In this document: piece by piece, positions 54,920-64,000 of the stretch
Numbering within the stretch: the stretch's first letter is position 1
How the letters are laid out: every line of letters begins with the position of its first letter
NCBI RefSeq assembly: GCF_003121925.1
Contig: NZ_QEWR01000006.1
Coordinates: forward strand, 39,911 to 103,910
DNA length: 64,000 nt
Origin: Ignatzschineria indica
Lineage (GTDB): Bacteria > Pseudomonadota > Gammaproteobacteria > Cardiobacteriales > Wohlfahrtiimonadaceae
Reading direction: 5' to 3'
Notes under the pieces: generated by a model
Told to the model about the DNA's origin: nothing
The model's input: the letters and a program-made list of their open reading frames with translations, nothing else
Databases searched by the model: none
Translations under genes and position numbers: made by a program

Positions 54920-56359
54920 TTAATCAATCGTCACAATACGAAGGCAGTTTGTACCACCTTGTTGGAAATTGAAAGAACCGAAGGTAACTAAGATACGATC
55001 CCCTGATTCCACCGCATTTTCTGCTTTTAAGACACTCACCACTTGACGTTGAATCTCATCATCGGGAGAAGGTTTAAAATCATAGAAAATTGGGGTTACA
55101 CCACGGCAAATCGTCAAACGTCCACATGTATCTTGATTACGGGTAATACCATAGATCGGTAAATCCGTCGTAATACGACTCATCAAGAGCGCTGTCGTTC
55201 CTGTCTCTGTTAAACAAGCAACTGCTTTAATATCAAAGTGATTCGCTAAAACGATGGAAGACATGGCTATCGCCTCATCGGTGCGCTCAAATTTGAAAGG
55301 CTCCTCTCTTAAAGAGTAACCACCTTGCAAACCTTGTGCATACTCAACTTCACTCTCTGCGCCTCGACAGATCTCTGACATCGCCCGAACTGTTCTAACG
55401 GGATATTTCCCAACAGCTGTTTCTGCGGAGAGCATAACGGCATCTGTTCCATCAAGCACGGAGTTAGCAACGTCCATTACTTCTGCTCGAGTCGGCGATT
55501 GATGTTCAATCATCGATTCCATCATCTGTGTTGCTGTAATCACTGCCTTATCAAGCTGTCGCGCACGTTTAATAAAACGTTTCTGAACCCCAACGAGTTT
55601 CGCGTCTCCAATCTCAACACCAAGATCTCCACGCGCAATCATAATGGCATCAGAGGCTTCAATGATCTCATCAATATTCTCTAATGCTTCTGTTCGCTCA
55701 ATCTTTGCAACAATACCTGCTTTAGAGTTTGCGGCTTTTAACAGCTCACGCGCCTCTAAAATATCAGCTGCAGTTTTAGGAAAAGAGACGGCGATAAAGT
55801 CTGTATTAAAACCAGCGGCACAAATGAGATCTTCTTTATCTTTCTCAGTTAATGCTGCAGCAGAGAGACCGCCCCCTTTTAAGTTAACCCCTTTTCGATT
55901 TGAAAGAGGTCCGGCAACAACCACTTTAGTCTGAATCTCTGTCTCTGTAACGCCTGTCACATCTACAATAATATTGCCATCATCTAATAGGAGAGTATCG
56001 CCAATCTTCACATCATTAACCAACTCTTTATAAGCGATACCAACACGCTCATTATTGCCGGCATCTTCATCTAATTGGGTATCGAGTACAAAGACCTGCC
56101 CCTCTTCGAGTTCAACCTTCCCTTCAACAAAATTCTCAATACGAATTTTAGGCCCTTGAAGATCCGATAAGATCCCCACACGAACACCTAATTTATCAGC
56201 GATTTCTCGTACCGCTTCAGCACGTGCCTTATGTTCTTCATGCTCGCCATGAGAGAAGTTGAGACGAACAATGTTAACCCCTGCTTTAATAATTCCCTCA
56301 AGAACTCCAGGTTTATCCGTTGCAGGACCTAATGTAGCTACAATTTTGGTACGGCGCAT
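54920..56359 (-). CDS. pyk: Pyruvate kinase
   Basis: A 479-residue glycolytic enzyme converting phosphoenolpyruvate and ADP to pyruvate and ATP. The N-terminus MRRTKIVATLGPATD, the NFSHGEHEEH loop, the active-site KIERTEALEN, IMIARGDLGVEIG and the TATQMMESMIEHQSPTRAE helix are diagnostic. The regulatory C-terminal domain is present with TETGTTALLMSR. The length and the RRTKIVATLGPA start are closer to E. coli PykA (type II, AMP/sugar-phosphate regulated) than to PykF. AGGAGTCATTAAG precedes the ATG. It is a single gene beside tRNA-Ser copy 2. Confidence 0.95.
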   Translation of the reverse strand: MRRTKIVATLGPATDKPGVLEGIIKAGVNIVRLNFSHGEHEEHKARAEAVREIADKLGVRVGILSDLQGPKIRIENFVEGKVELEEGQVFVLDTQLDEDAGNNERVGIAYKELVNDVKIGDTLLLDDGNIIVDVTGVTETEIQTKVVVAGPLSNRKGVNLKGGGLSAAALTEKDKEDLICAAGFNTDFIAVSFPKTAADILEARELLKAANSKAGIVAKIERTEALENIDEIIEASDAIMIARGDLGVEIGDAKLVGVQKRFIKRARQLDKAVITATQMMESMIEHQSPTRAEVMDVANSVLDGTDAVMLSAETAVGKYPVRTVRAMSEICRGAESEVEYAQGLQGGYSLREEPFKFERTDEAIAMSSIVLANHFDIKAVACLTETGTTALLMSRITTDLPIYGITRNQDTCGRLTICRGVTPIFYDFKPSPDDEIQRQVVSVLKAENAVESGDRILVTFGSFNFQQGGTNCLRIVTID

Positions 56360-56657
56360 CTTAATGACTCCTCTTAATGACCATAAAAAACAGATTGATA
56401 CAGGGAGGGACTCCCTAATAAAAGTATACCGCTAATTAGATCACTTCGCTCAAGAAATCAGGAGAAAAGCATCATGATCCGCTCCTTTACGTTATAATGA
56501 AGCTAAATTTATGGGTTAAAAGCCATAAAAACAGTATAGGTACATCATAAATACATTACAAATACCGGGTGAGTAAGATCATTGTGCCATTTTAACCCGA
56601 TCTTCACCCTTCATAGATCTTCGAGCAGAAGCTTATCATTAGAGAATATAGAGCATT

Positions 56658-58034
56658 ATGACAAATAAAATATTTAATGAAGCCCTCATCGCGAAATACG
56701 ATAAAGCGGGTCCTCGCTACACCTCTTACCCTACTGCGGTTCAATTTACCGAAGAGTTTGGGAGCAAAGAGTATCAACAGGCGGCAGCTGAATCTAATGC
56801 TAGGAAAAATCCGCTCTCTCTCTACTTCCATATTCCATTTTGTGCAACGATCTGTTTCTACTGTGGTTGTAACAAGATTATTACCAATAATCGTAAGCGC
56901 TCACAACCCTATCTCGATCGGCTCTTTAAGGAGATGGAGATGCAAGGAGAGCTCTTTAGTAATCGTGCGCCGGTAAAACAACTCCATTGGGGCGGAGGTA
57001 CGCCGACATTTCTCTCTCATGATGAGATGCGCTCACTGATGGAGAAGACTAGAGAGGAGTTTAATCTTCTCTCTGATGATGAAGCAGAGATCTCCATTGA
57101 AGTGGATCCTCGTGAAGCTGATGCTGATACCGTTCGCTTCTTGCGCTCTATCGGTTTTAATCGCTTAAGTATGGGAGTACAAGATTTTGATGAGAAGGTT
57201 CAGGTCGCGGTCAACCGTATTCAACCGAAAGAGATTACGATAGAAACTTTAACCGCCGCACGCGAGTCAGGTTTTAATTCAATCTCTCTCGATCTCATCT
57301 ATGGCCTTCCTTTCCAAACGGTCGATAGTTTCAATCGGACACTCGAAGAGGTGATTGAACTTTCACCTGATCGGCTCTCTGTCTTCAACTACGCACATAT
57401 GCCCCATCTCTTTAAGACACAAAAGCAGATGAATCCTGAAGATATGCCATCCCCTCAAGAGAAATTACTCATCTTAAAACAGGTGATTGAGCGCTTAACG
57501 GATGCAGGATATGTCTATATCGGTATGGATCACTTTGCCAAACCGACAGATCAGTTAGCCATTGCCCAAAAAGAGGGACTACTCTACCGTAACTTCCAAG
57601 GTTACAGTACCCATTCAGATTGTGATCTTGTTGGAATGGGTATCTCTTCGATCTCTCAAATTGGAGATATCTATGCGCAAAATGCCAAAATTATGCCACA
57701 ATATGAAGCAATGATCGATCGTGGTGAGCTTCCTATTATGCGTGGAGTAAAACTGACGAAAGATGATCTGATTCGTCGCCATGTGATTACAGAGATTATG
57801 TGTAACCTTAAACTAGATCTCGATAAGGTCAGTGAAGATTTAGGTATTGATGCACGAGAATACTTCAAAGATGATCTTCCTGAACTCAATGCAATGCAGG
57901 AAGATGGGCTAATTATTATCGACAATGATCGCTACTATGTACAGGATGCAGGTCGTCTCTTAATCCGTAACATCGGCATGGTTTTTGATGCTTATCTTCG
58001 TAAAAATGATAATCGTTTCTCACGCGTTATCTAA
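56658..58034 (+). CDS. hemN: Oxygen-independent coproporphyrinogen III oxidase HemN
   Basis: A 458-residue radical-SAM enzyme that decarboxylates coproporphyrinogen III to protoporphyrinogen IX in haem synthesis without oxygen. The 4Fe-4S motif is FCATICFYCGC with Cys62, Cys66 and Cys69, preceded by Tyr56 (LYFHIPF) that contacts SAM. The C-terminal HemN domain has GYSTHSDCDLVGMGISSIS. Length and motifs match true HemN and not the HemW-like chaperones, which lack the N-terminal YTSYPTA segment seen here. The ribosome site is weak. No FNR site stands out upstream. Confidence 0.95.
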   Translation: MTNKIFNEALIAKYDKAGPRYTSYPTAVQFTEEFGSKEYQQAAAESNARKNPLSLYFHIPFCATICFYCGCNKIITNNRKRSQPYLDRLFKEMEMQGELFSNRAPVKQLHWGGGTPTFLSHDEMRSLMEKTREEFNLLSDDEAEISIEVDPREADADTVRFLRSIGFNRLSMGVQDFDEKVQVAVNRIQPKEITIETLTAARESGFNSISLDLIYGLPFQTVDSFNRTLEEVIELSPDRLSVFNYAHMPHLFKTQKQMNPEDMPSPQEKLLILKQVIERLTDAGYVYIGMDHFAKPTDQLAIAQKEGLLYRNFQGYSTHSDCDLVGMGISSISQIGDIYAQNAKIMPQYEAMIDRGELPIMRGVKLTKDDLIRRHVITEIMCNLKLDLDKVSEDLGIDAREYFKDDLPELNAMQEDGLIIIDNDRYYVQDAGRLLIRNIGMVFDAYLRKNDNRFSRVI

Positions 58035-58141
58035 AATATTGTGAAAATATTGCAAAAACATCTTTTACTAAAAATATAAATCAAAATCGAAGATCGATAA
58101 AAGATAAATCACAGAAGAATCAGTAAGTTAAATAATATTGT

Positions 58142-58189
58142 ATCGGGCATTAACTTCTCTCTAATTGAGGAGTTAATGCCCGATTTTTA
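58142..58189 (+). terminator. Intrinsic terminator of hemN
   Basis: ATCGGGCATTAACT and AGTTAATGCCCGAT form a perfect 14-bp stem with further pairing inside, followed by TTTTT. Confidence 0.95.
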
Positions 58190-59068
58190 TTTCTGAGTTG
58201 CTATAAAAAAAAAGCTGTGATAGCTTTAACTCATCCACCCTAGGAGAACAAATGTGCGCATAGAGATCCAAAAAGGACGGAGACGCACAGGCAGGAGGCA
58301 GTATATAGGTGTTAGCAGGCGGTTGGGCAGATCGATCAGAGCGCTGATCAAGAAGGTCTTTCCAACCGCTGTGCTAAATCTTATTCCACACTCTTGCAAT
58401 AATAGGGATTCTCATAGAGTAGAACGGTAAGAGTGACACAGAGTAATATCACAATTTGCAACTGAGAAAGGAGACTCCATCGAATCGATATCTCCCCCTC
58501 ACTTTCTCAATAGAGAGATTGAATGAGGCAAAATAAGAAGCGTTTGTAAAGTGTGATAAGCAAGCTACTGAAACCTTTTTAAAATCAAAAAAGATTTAAT
58601 GAATTAATGAAAATCTAGATGAAGACACTAGATCAAAGTTTATTAAACGCTTGTTAAGGATTAGAACTTGATTATAAAAATCCTTAGTAGGAGAAGAAAA
58701 GAGGAAGTAGCAGCGAAGAAAAGGAGGAGCGATCACATGAATGATCTTCCCCTAAAAGTTGTAACCGAATGTTCCTTTACAGATTTCAAATAATAGATGG
58801 CAGAGATTAGATCGATGATCTAACATCTCGCCTTTAATGGATCATGGAGTATTGAATTTCACCGTAGAGAAAATCGATTACAAACAGAGCAATGTGGATA
58901 AAAATATCTATCAGAATAGCGATAAACAATCAATACAACAAAACTAGATTGAACTGAATTGAGTTAAATTGCGTTGAGTTGAATCGAAATAAATTAAATT
59001 AAATTAAATTAACAATTTGAAGTAACCGTTTTTAATACCATCACTATCTACAATACGAGGAGGATATT
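58190..59068. other. Gene-free stretch with nested hairpins and low-complexity tract
   Basis: No protein gene is visible. At 58315-58376 an outer stem (AGCA, then GCGGTTGG paired with CCAACCGC, then TGCT) encloses an inner hairpin GATCAG/CTGATC. At 58389-58435 CACTCTT pairs with AAGAGTG. From 58935 to 59010 there is a run of TTGAGTT, TTAAATT and AATTA words just before the yjcH leader. Promoters for yjcH-actP must lie here, but none is clear. Confidence 0.45.
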
Positions 59069-59425
59069 ATGTCCAATTCAAATCAGGATAATACGCAACG
59101 CGATTATGATGCAATGACCATCGCGATTAGTAAAAATCCTAAATTCTATGACGTAGTCAGAAGAAAACAGACCTTTAGTTTAACGCTACTGGCACTCACT
59201 CTAGGACTCTATATCCTATTGATGCTTGCCGTTGCATTTGCACCTAACTTGGTAGGAATGCCTATCTCTAAAGATTCTGTAACCACATGGGGAATTCCAG
59301 CAGGTTTCTTCCTGATTATCTGGACAACGATTTTAACGGCGCTCTATATCAGCCGTACCAATAAAGTCTATGACCCAATGACTGAAAACTTAATTAAGGA
59401 GGCGGCAGATGAAACGCTTAAATAG
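59069..59425 (+). CDS. yjcH: DUF485 family membrane protein YjcH
   Basis: A 118-residue inner-membrane protein with two helices (about residues 40-60 and 82-102) and the DUF485 pattern [12 protein letters not shown] before TM1 and [23 protein letters not shown] at TM2. It is the usual partner of the ActP acetate symporter and overlaps actP by 17 bases. GAGGAGGATATT precedes the ATG, a strong ribosome site. Its role is not defined; it probably helps assembly or activity of ActP. The acs gene that leads this operon in E. coli is not present. Confidence 0.9.
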   Translation: MSNSNQDNTQRDYDAMTIAISKNPKFYDVVRRKQTFSLTLLALTLGLYILLMLAVAFAPNLVGMPISKDSVTTWGIPAGFFLIIWTTILTALYISRTNKVYDPMTENLIKEAADETLK

Positions 59426-61097
59426 ATCATTAACAGCTAGCGCGATTCTATTATCGCCGCTTCTCAGCAGTGCCTTTGCACAACAAGCAGGCGAGAAGAA
59501 TTGGACAGCAATCATTATGTTCTTTGTCTTTGTTATTGCAACGCTCTGGATCACTTTCTGGGCAGCCAATAAGACAAAGTCAGCTTCCGACTTCTATACC
59601 GCAGGTGGTGGCCTTTCAGGATTCCAAAATGGTTTAGCCATTGCCGGGGATTATCTCTCATCCGCATCCTTCTTAGGAATTTCCGCGATGGTATTTACCT
59701 CGGGATATGATGGATTAATCTACTCTTTTGGATTCTTTATCGGGTGGCCAGTTATTCTCTTCCTTATGGCTGAGAGATTCCGTAATTTAGGTCGCTTTAC
59801 CTTTGCTGACGTGACGGCATATCGCCTCAAACAGCGCCCTATTCGTATTCTTGCCGCTTTCTCAACAATGGCGATCGTTCTACTCTATCTGATTGCACAG
59901 ATGGTAGGTGCCGGTAAATTGATCGAATTACTCTTCGGTTTAAGCTATGGCTTTGCGGTAATGATCGTTGGGGTCTTGATGGTGATGTATGTTCTCTTTG
60001 GAGGAATGCTCGCAACCACTTGGGTACAGATGATCAAAGCGGTATTGATTCTCTTCGGTGCAACTGTAATGTCTGTTGTTGTACTCTACTGGTCTGGTTT
60101 TGATCTTGGCACACTCTTTAAACATGCTGTTGAAAAGAGTCCCAATGGTATCGATATTATGAAACCCGGTCTTCAATTCCCTAACCCTATTGATGCTATC
60201 TCATTAGGAATTGGTCTTATGTTTGGTACTGCCGGTCTTCCCCACATCTTAATGCGTTTCTTCACTGTTAAAGATGCAAAAGAAGCACGTAAATCAGTTC
60301 TCTATGCGACAACCTTTATCGGTTACTTCTATCTCTTAATGTTCATCATCGGTTTTGGTGCAATCGTCTATGTTATGGGTGTGCCGGAGTATATGAGCGG
60401 TGACTCATTAATTGGTGGCAATAACATGGCAGCGATTCATCTTTCACATGCTGTTGGTGGTAACCTCTTCTTAGGCTTTATGTCCGCAGTAACCTTCGCA
60501 ACCTTAGTTGCAGTTGTTGCAGGATTGACCTTATCAGGCGCATCAGCAATTAGCCATGATATCTATGCTAATGTGATCATGAAAGGGAAACCTGTCATGA
60601 AGACAGAGTTGAAGATCTCTCGCTATACCACGATTGCTTTAGGTATTATCGCAATCTTATTAGGGATCCTCTTTGAGAACCAAAACGTTGCTTTCGTCGT
60701 AGGGCTTGCATTCTCAATCGGAGCTTCTGCAAACTTCCCACTTCTCTTCCTCTCAATGTACTGGAAAAAACTCTCAACACGTGGAGCGGTTATTGGTGGT
60801 GCGGCAGGTTTAGCATCTGCAGTGATCATCATTATCTTAGGTCCTGAGGTTTGGGGTAAAGTCTTAGGGAATGGCGATGGAATTATTCCTTACAACAACC
60901 CTGCACTCTTCTCTATTCCTATTGCATTTATTGTCACAATGATTGTATCGCTCAATGACAATTCAGCAGAAGCAAAAGCAGAAAGAGCAGTATTCAGTAC
61001 CCAATATGTACGTTCACAAGTAGGGGGAGAAGGTATTGCTGAAGCGATTCAACAGTATCGTCAAGTAAACCATCCTGACTTTAATAAGAAGTCATAA
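59409..61097 (+). CDS. actP: Cation/acetate symporter ActP
   Basis: A 562-residue sodium:solute symporter (SSS) with an N-terminal signal-like helix ([17 protein letters not shown]) and 13 or so membrane segments. Typical stretches are [30 protein letters not shown], split at the first helices, then [22 protein letters not shown] and [17 protein letters not shown]. It imports acetate and other short monocarboxylates with a cation. It is co-transcribed with yjcH. The CoA-transferase at 1763 could channel the imported acetate into acetyl-CoA, since no acs is seen in this window. That pairing is inference. Confidence 0.95.
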   Translation: MKRLNRSLTASAILLSPLLSSAFAQQAGEKNWTAIIMFFVFVIATLWITFWAANKTKSASDFYTAGGGLSGFQNGLAIAGDYLSSASFLGISAMVFTSGYDGLIYSFGFFIGWPVILFLMAERFRNLGRFTFADVTAYRLKQRPIRILAAFSTMAIVLLYLIAQMVGAGKLIELLFGLSYGFAVMIVGVLMVMYVLFGGMLATTWVQMIKAVLILFGATVMSVVVLYWSGFDLGTLFKHAVEKSPNGIDIMKPGLQFPNPIDAISLGIGLMFGTAGLPHILMRFFTVKDAKEARKSVLYATTFIGYFYLLMFIIGFGAIVYVMGVPEYMSGDSLIGGNNMAAIHLSHAVGGNLFLGFMSAVTFATLVAVVAGLTLSGASAISHDIYANVIMKGKPVMKTELKISRYTTIALGIIAILLGILFENQNVAFVVGLAFSIGASANFPLLFLSMYWKKLSTRGAVIGGAAGLASAVIIIILGPEVWGKVLGNGDGIIPYNNPALFSIPIAFIVTMIVSLNDNSAEAKAERAVFSTQYVRSQVGGEGIAEAIQQYRQVNHPDFNKKS

Positions 61098-61172
61098 CAA
61101 TAAGAACTCTCTAGTAAAAGAGTCATCTTGCGAGTAAAATAGAATTCGTTCGACCTTACTCGACTCTCATAG

Positions 61173-61200
61173 AAGCACTTCGAAAGAGGTGCTTTTTTTT
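61173..61200 (+). terminator. Intrinsic terminator of yjcH-actP
   Basis: AAGCACTT and AGGTGCTT form a hairpin followed by a run of eight T residues. Confidence 0.9.
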
Positions 61201-61231
61201 ATCTCATTTATAAACAATAGGAAGAGGACTG

Positions 61232-61741
61232 ATGTCTACAGATACAAAACCGACCGCCGACATAATCGAGCCTACAGAGATGAATCGGATCGATCCTAAC
61301 TCTGTTCTGATTCGCCCCTTAAGTCGCCCTGAAGATTTCCACTCTCTTATTCAGATTTGGTTAGATGCCTCTATTGAGGCTCATCACTTTATTCCAGAAT
61401 CTTACTGGCGCTCTAAAGCGAAGGATGTCTGCAATATTTATCTCCCTACTGCAGAGACTTATATGGCGATTATTGAGCGTGAAATTGTCGGGTTTTATGC
61501 CTACTATCAACATAGGTTAGGGGCACTATTTGTTGAGCCTAAAATGCAACATCGCGGCATTGGTTCAATCCTACTTGAAGATGCTAAAAATCGATTCTCT
61601 CCTCTAGAAGCGCGAGTCTATAAGAGAAATAGTAATGCCGTTCAATTCTATCTTCACCATGGTTTTTTAATCCAAAAAGAGGAGATAGATACTGAAACTC
61701 AAGAACCGGAACTGATCATTACCTATAATCCCAGAGATTGA
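61232..61741 (+). CDS. GNAT-family N-acetyltransferase, YjaB-like
   Basis: A 169-residue acetyltransferase. After a 25-residue N-terminal extension, the GNAT core starts VLIRPLSRPEDFHSL, has WLDASIEAHHFI, the beta-4 strand GALFVEPKMQHRGIG containing the acetyl-CoA pyrophosphate loop (Q/R-x-x-G-x-G form), and NSNAVQFYLHHGF. The order and the short HHF and ALF(V/I)xP elements resemble E. coli YjaB, a peptidyl-lysine acetyltransferase. Substrate unknown. GGAAGAGG precedes the ATG. It is 79 bp upstream of nfo in the same direction and may be co-transcribed. Confidence 0.8.
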   Translation: MSTDTKPTADIIEPTEMNRIDPNSVLIRPLSRPEDFHSLIQIWLDASIEAHHFIPESYWRSKAKDVCNIYLPTAETYMAIIEREIVGFYAYYQHRLGALFVEPKMQHRGIGSILLEDAKNRFSPLEARVYKRNSNAVQFYLHHGFLIQKEEIDTETQEPELIITYNPRD

Positions 61742-61819
61742 GGAATTAAATAGGGCAAATACCCCTTTTCGGCTCATTTTTTCGTACAATAGAGAAGAAT
61801 TTTTAGAAGAGGATTAAGT

Positions 61820-62665
61820 ATGACATATTATATTGGAGCACATGTCAGTGCTGCCGGAGGCGTTCAAAATAGCGTCAAAAATGCTCATGAAATTGGTGCA
61901 AATGCTTTTGCCCTTTTTACAAAAAATAATCGCCGCTGGGAAGGTCCCCCACTCAAAAAAGGGGATATCGACAACTATAAACGTTTTCTAGAAGTCTACC
62001 ATTACTCACCTAAACATATATTACCCCACGCAAGTTACCTGATTAATCCGGGGCACCATGATCCTGAGCAACTTGAAAAATCACGAAATGCTCTCTTAGA
62101 TGAATTCCAACGTTGTGAACAATTAGGAATTGAACTCATCAACTTTCATCCCGGCAGTCATCTAAATAAGATAAGTGAAAAAGAGTGTTTAGCGACCATT
62201 GCTGAATCGATCAACATTGTTCTTGATCAGACAAAAGGAGTTACTGCCGTTATTGAAAATACAGCAGGACAGGGGACTAATCTAGGCTTTGATTTTGAAC
62301 ACATTGCTCAAATTATTGAAGATGTCGAGGATAAGAGTCGAGTCGGTGTCTGTATCGATACATGCCATGCCTTTGCCGCAGGCTATGAGCTTCGCACTGA
62401 AGAAGGATGTGATGAGACCTTCACTCAATTTGATAAAATTATTGGCTTCAATTATCTAAGGGCGCTCCATCTCAATGATTCAAAAGGAGCTTTTGCGAGC
62501 CGTGTTGACCGACATCATAGTTTAGGCCAAGGAGAAATAGGGGAACCCCCTTTCCGCTATATCATGCAAGATGATCGCTTTCGTAATATGCCACTCATTT
62601 TAGAAACCATAGAACCAGCGATCTGGAAAGAAGAGATTGCATGGTTAAGATCATTAGAAAAATAA
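61820..62665 (+). CDS. nfo: Endonuclease IV (AP endonuclease)
   Basis: A 281-residue zinc enzyme that cuts DNA 5' to abasic sites in base-excision repair. The AP2Ec family motifs are clear: [11 protein letters not shown] at the N-terminus, [30 protein letters not shown] (metal-binding Glu), [24 protein letters not shown] and the closing PLILETIEP. Length matches E. coli Nfo (285). AGAAGAGG precedes the ATG. A terminator follows, then a tandem block of the dispersed repeat. Confidence 0.97.
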   Translation: MTYYIGAHVSAAGGVQNSVKNAHEIGANAFALFTKNNRRWEGPPLKKGDIDNYKRFLEVYHYSPKHILPHASYLINPGHHDPEQLEKSRNALLDEFQRCEQLGIELINFHPGSHLNKISEKECLATIAESINIVLDQTKGVTAVIENTAGQGTNLGFDFEHIAQIIEDVEDKSRVGVCIDTCHAFAAGYELRTEEGCDETFTQFDKIIGFNYLRALHLNDSKGAFASRVDRHHSLGQGEIGEPPFRYIMQDDRFRNMPLILETIEPAIWKEEIAWLRSLEK

Positions 62666-62727
62666 GCCAAAGTTTTACGATAAAGTCTCTAGATAAAATT
62701 CGTCAACTATAACGCATCCACTTAAAT

Positions 62728-62760
62728 CCTACATCGGATCATCCCCATGTAGGTTTTTTT
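62728..62760 (+). terminator. Intrinsic terminator of nfo
   Basis: CCTACAT and ATGTAGG form a 7-bp stem with a 12-nt loop and a T7 tail. Confidence 0.9.
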
Positions 62761-62787
62761 ACTACCAACACAAAGCAAGTCACTCAT

Positions 62788-63310
62788 CAGAGGACATCAA
62801 AGATGCCAACCGGCAGACATGCAGTTGTGATAAGAGTGAGATAGTCGGCTCTCGCCACTCAATAAATCCTCTTATGAGTTCAAACCCTAAAACAAACAGA
62901 GGCTGATGAATTGCCGGTCCTCACTATCGCATTCTTCCAGAAACTGCGTGCCGGCAAGGGGCATTGAAAATGCCGGCCGGCGGGCATGCAGTTGTGATAA
63001 GAGCGAGATAGTCGGCTCCCGCCACTCAATAAATCCTCTTATGAGTTCAAACCCTAGAACAAACAGGGGCTGATGAACTGCCGGTCCTCACTATCGCGTT
63101 CTTCCAGAAATTATCTTCTTAAGAATCATAAAAATGATTAGTTGAAACAACAAAGGCTGATGAGTTGCCGGATCTTACTACTGCATACTTCCAATAATCG
63201 CGTGCCGGCAAGAGGCATCGAAAATGCTCAAACTGCGGGCATGCACCGGTTAAAAGAGTGAAGTAGTCGGTTCCCGCAACTCCACGAATCTTCTTAAGGA
63301 GAAAACATCC
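62788..63310 (+). repeat. Tandem block of the dispersed intergenic repeat (about three units)
   Basis: GCAGTTGTGATAAGAG recurs at 62821 and 62988, a 167-bp period, with about 120 bp nearly identical between the first two units (TCGGCTC, CGCCACTCAATAAATCC, GGCTGATGAA, TGCCGGTCCTCAC). A more diverged unit covers 63150-63300. The array separates nfo from the rRNA operon. A 69-codon minus-strand frame here is a by-product. Confidence 0.85.
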
Positions 63311-63404
63311 AGGATTGTTAGTAGCCATTCATCATCCTGCTTTCTATTAACTCTATTGAATAAAGAGAGATTACTTAAAAATTACTTAAAAAATCCAGAC
63401 AAAG

Positions 63405-63436
63405 AAAAAGCTCCTAGCTAATTAGCTAGGAGCTCT
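63405..63436 (-). terminator. Intrinsic terminator of the rRNA operon
   Basis: On the minus strand AGAGCTCCTAGCTAAT folds back perfectly on TTAGCTAGGAGCT, followed by TTTTTC, just after 5S rRNA. Confidence 0.95.
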
Positions 63437-63445
63437 TAATGAAGC

Positions 63446-63559
63446 CCTGGGGTTGACCTACTCTCACATGGGATCTCCCACACTACCATCGGCGCTGCTA
63501 CGTTTCACTTCTGAGTTCGGGATGGGATCAGGTGGTTCCATAGCGCTATTTTCCCCAGG
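63446..63559 (-). rRNA. rrf: 5S ribosomal RNA
   Basis: The minus strand reads CCTGGGGAAAATAGCGC at the 5' end and ends GTCAACCCCAGG, which pair as the terminal helix. The loops CCACCTGATCCCATCCCGAA and GTAGCAGCGCCGATGGTAGT are diagnostic. Ends are estimated to within a few bases. Confidence 0.95.
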
Positions 63560-63741
63560 AAAACTGGCTTGTGCTTGAAGTGCTGATGCATCTCTGCATT
63601 TTATCTTGCACTCCACTCACGAATAAATTTGATTAGTTGGTTAGTAACAGCAATGTCAGATTGAATTGCTTAAGTTGTTTGTATTCGCGTCAACTTTGGA
63701 AACGATCATGTCTCGTATCAAAATTGTCTAAGACCTATTAT

Positions 63742-64000
<259 letters not shown>

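Overview
The window looks like a chromosomal segment of a low-GC gammaproteobacterium. ProP, MetH, RlmL, YgiB/YgiC, YjcH/ActP and an EptA-PmrA-PmrB locus are all of gammaproteobacterial type. The S-box SAM riboswitches, a CopY-type copper repressor and the AT-rich intergenic DNA point away from the Enterobacterales. Cardiobacteriales (Ignatzschineria/Wohlfahrtiimonas-like) is my best guess, from general impression only.

Layout. 1-15.2 kb: the 5' part of rlmL, a succinyl-CoA:acetate CoA-transferase, a sodium symporter of the NSS family, a copY-copA copper operon, a LysR/nitroreductase divergent pair, mgtE, a cardiolipin-synthase-like PLD enzyme and proP. 15.8-26 kb is a methionine/SAM neighbourhood: metH, an unknown lipoprotein and metF, the last two each behind its own SAM-I riboswitch with an intrinsic terminator. 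Next come an LldD-like FMN enzyme, a 2-oxoglutarate/IPNS-type oxygenase and an orphan MetQ-like lipoprotein. The leaders of these last two genes (oxygenase and metQ) share a short H-type pseudoknot motif that I read as a second cis-regulatory RNA. In the metQ leader the motif is wired to the ribosome binding site by two mutually exclusive pairings.

26-39 kb: a hemolysin III family protein, ygiBC, an Rrf2 (CymR-like) regulator divergent from cysK with a perfect operator palindrome between them, the eptA-pmrA-pmrB lipid A modification operon with a five-half-site PmrA array, a MarC family protein, an exported tyrosine phosphatase and a molybdate/tungstate ABC transporter.

39.3-44.6 kb is an accessory island ending at a tRNA-Ser. 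It holds a CoiA-like nuclease, a decayed gene, a small membrane protein, a NYN-domain protein missing part of its active-site motif, an Mrr-like nuclease, a PD-(D/E)XK/DUF5655 protein and the last 37 codons of a type I restriction hsdS. An apparently identical second tRNA-Ser lies 10 kb further on. The two tRNAs bracket an MFS transporter, a giant trimeric autotransporter adhesin (about 2,340 residues, split by a one-base frameshift near its N-terminus) and a serine-rich lipoprotein.

54.9-62.7 kb: pyruvate kinase, hemN, a 1 kb gene-free stretch with nested hairpins, yjcH-actP, a GNAT acetyltransferase and nfo. The window ends in an rRNA operon on the minus strand (5S and the 3' end of 23S). 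A dispersed intergenic repeat family, with cores near TTGCCGG, CCGGCAA and GCGGGCATGCA, occurs at about 5.2, 10.3, 26.1, 27.1 and 62.8-63.3 kb, in tandem at the last site.
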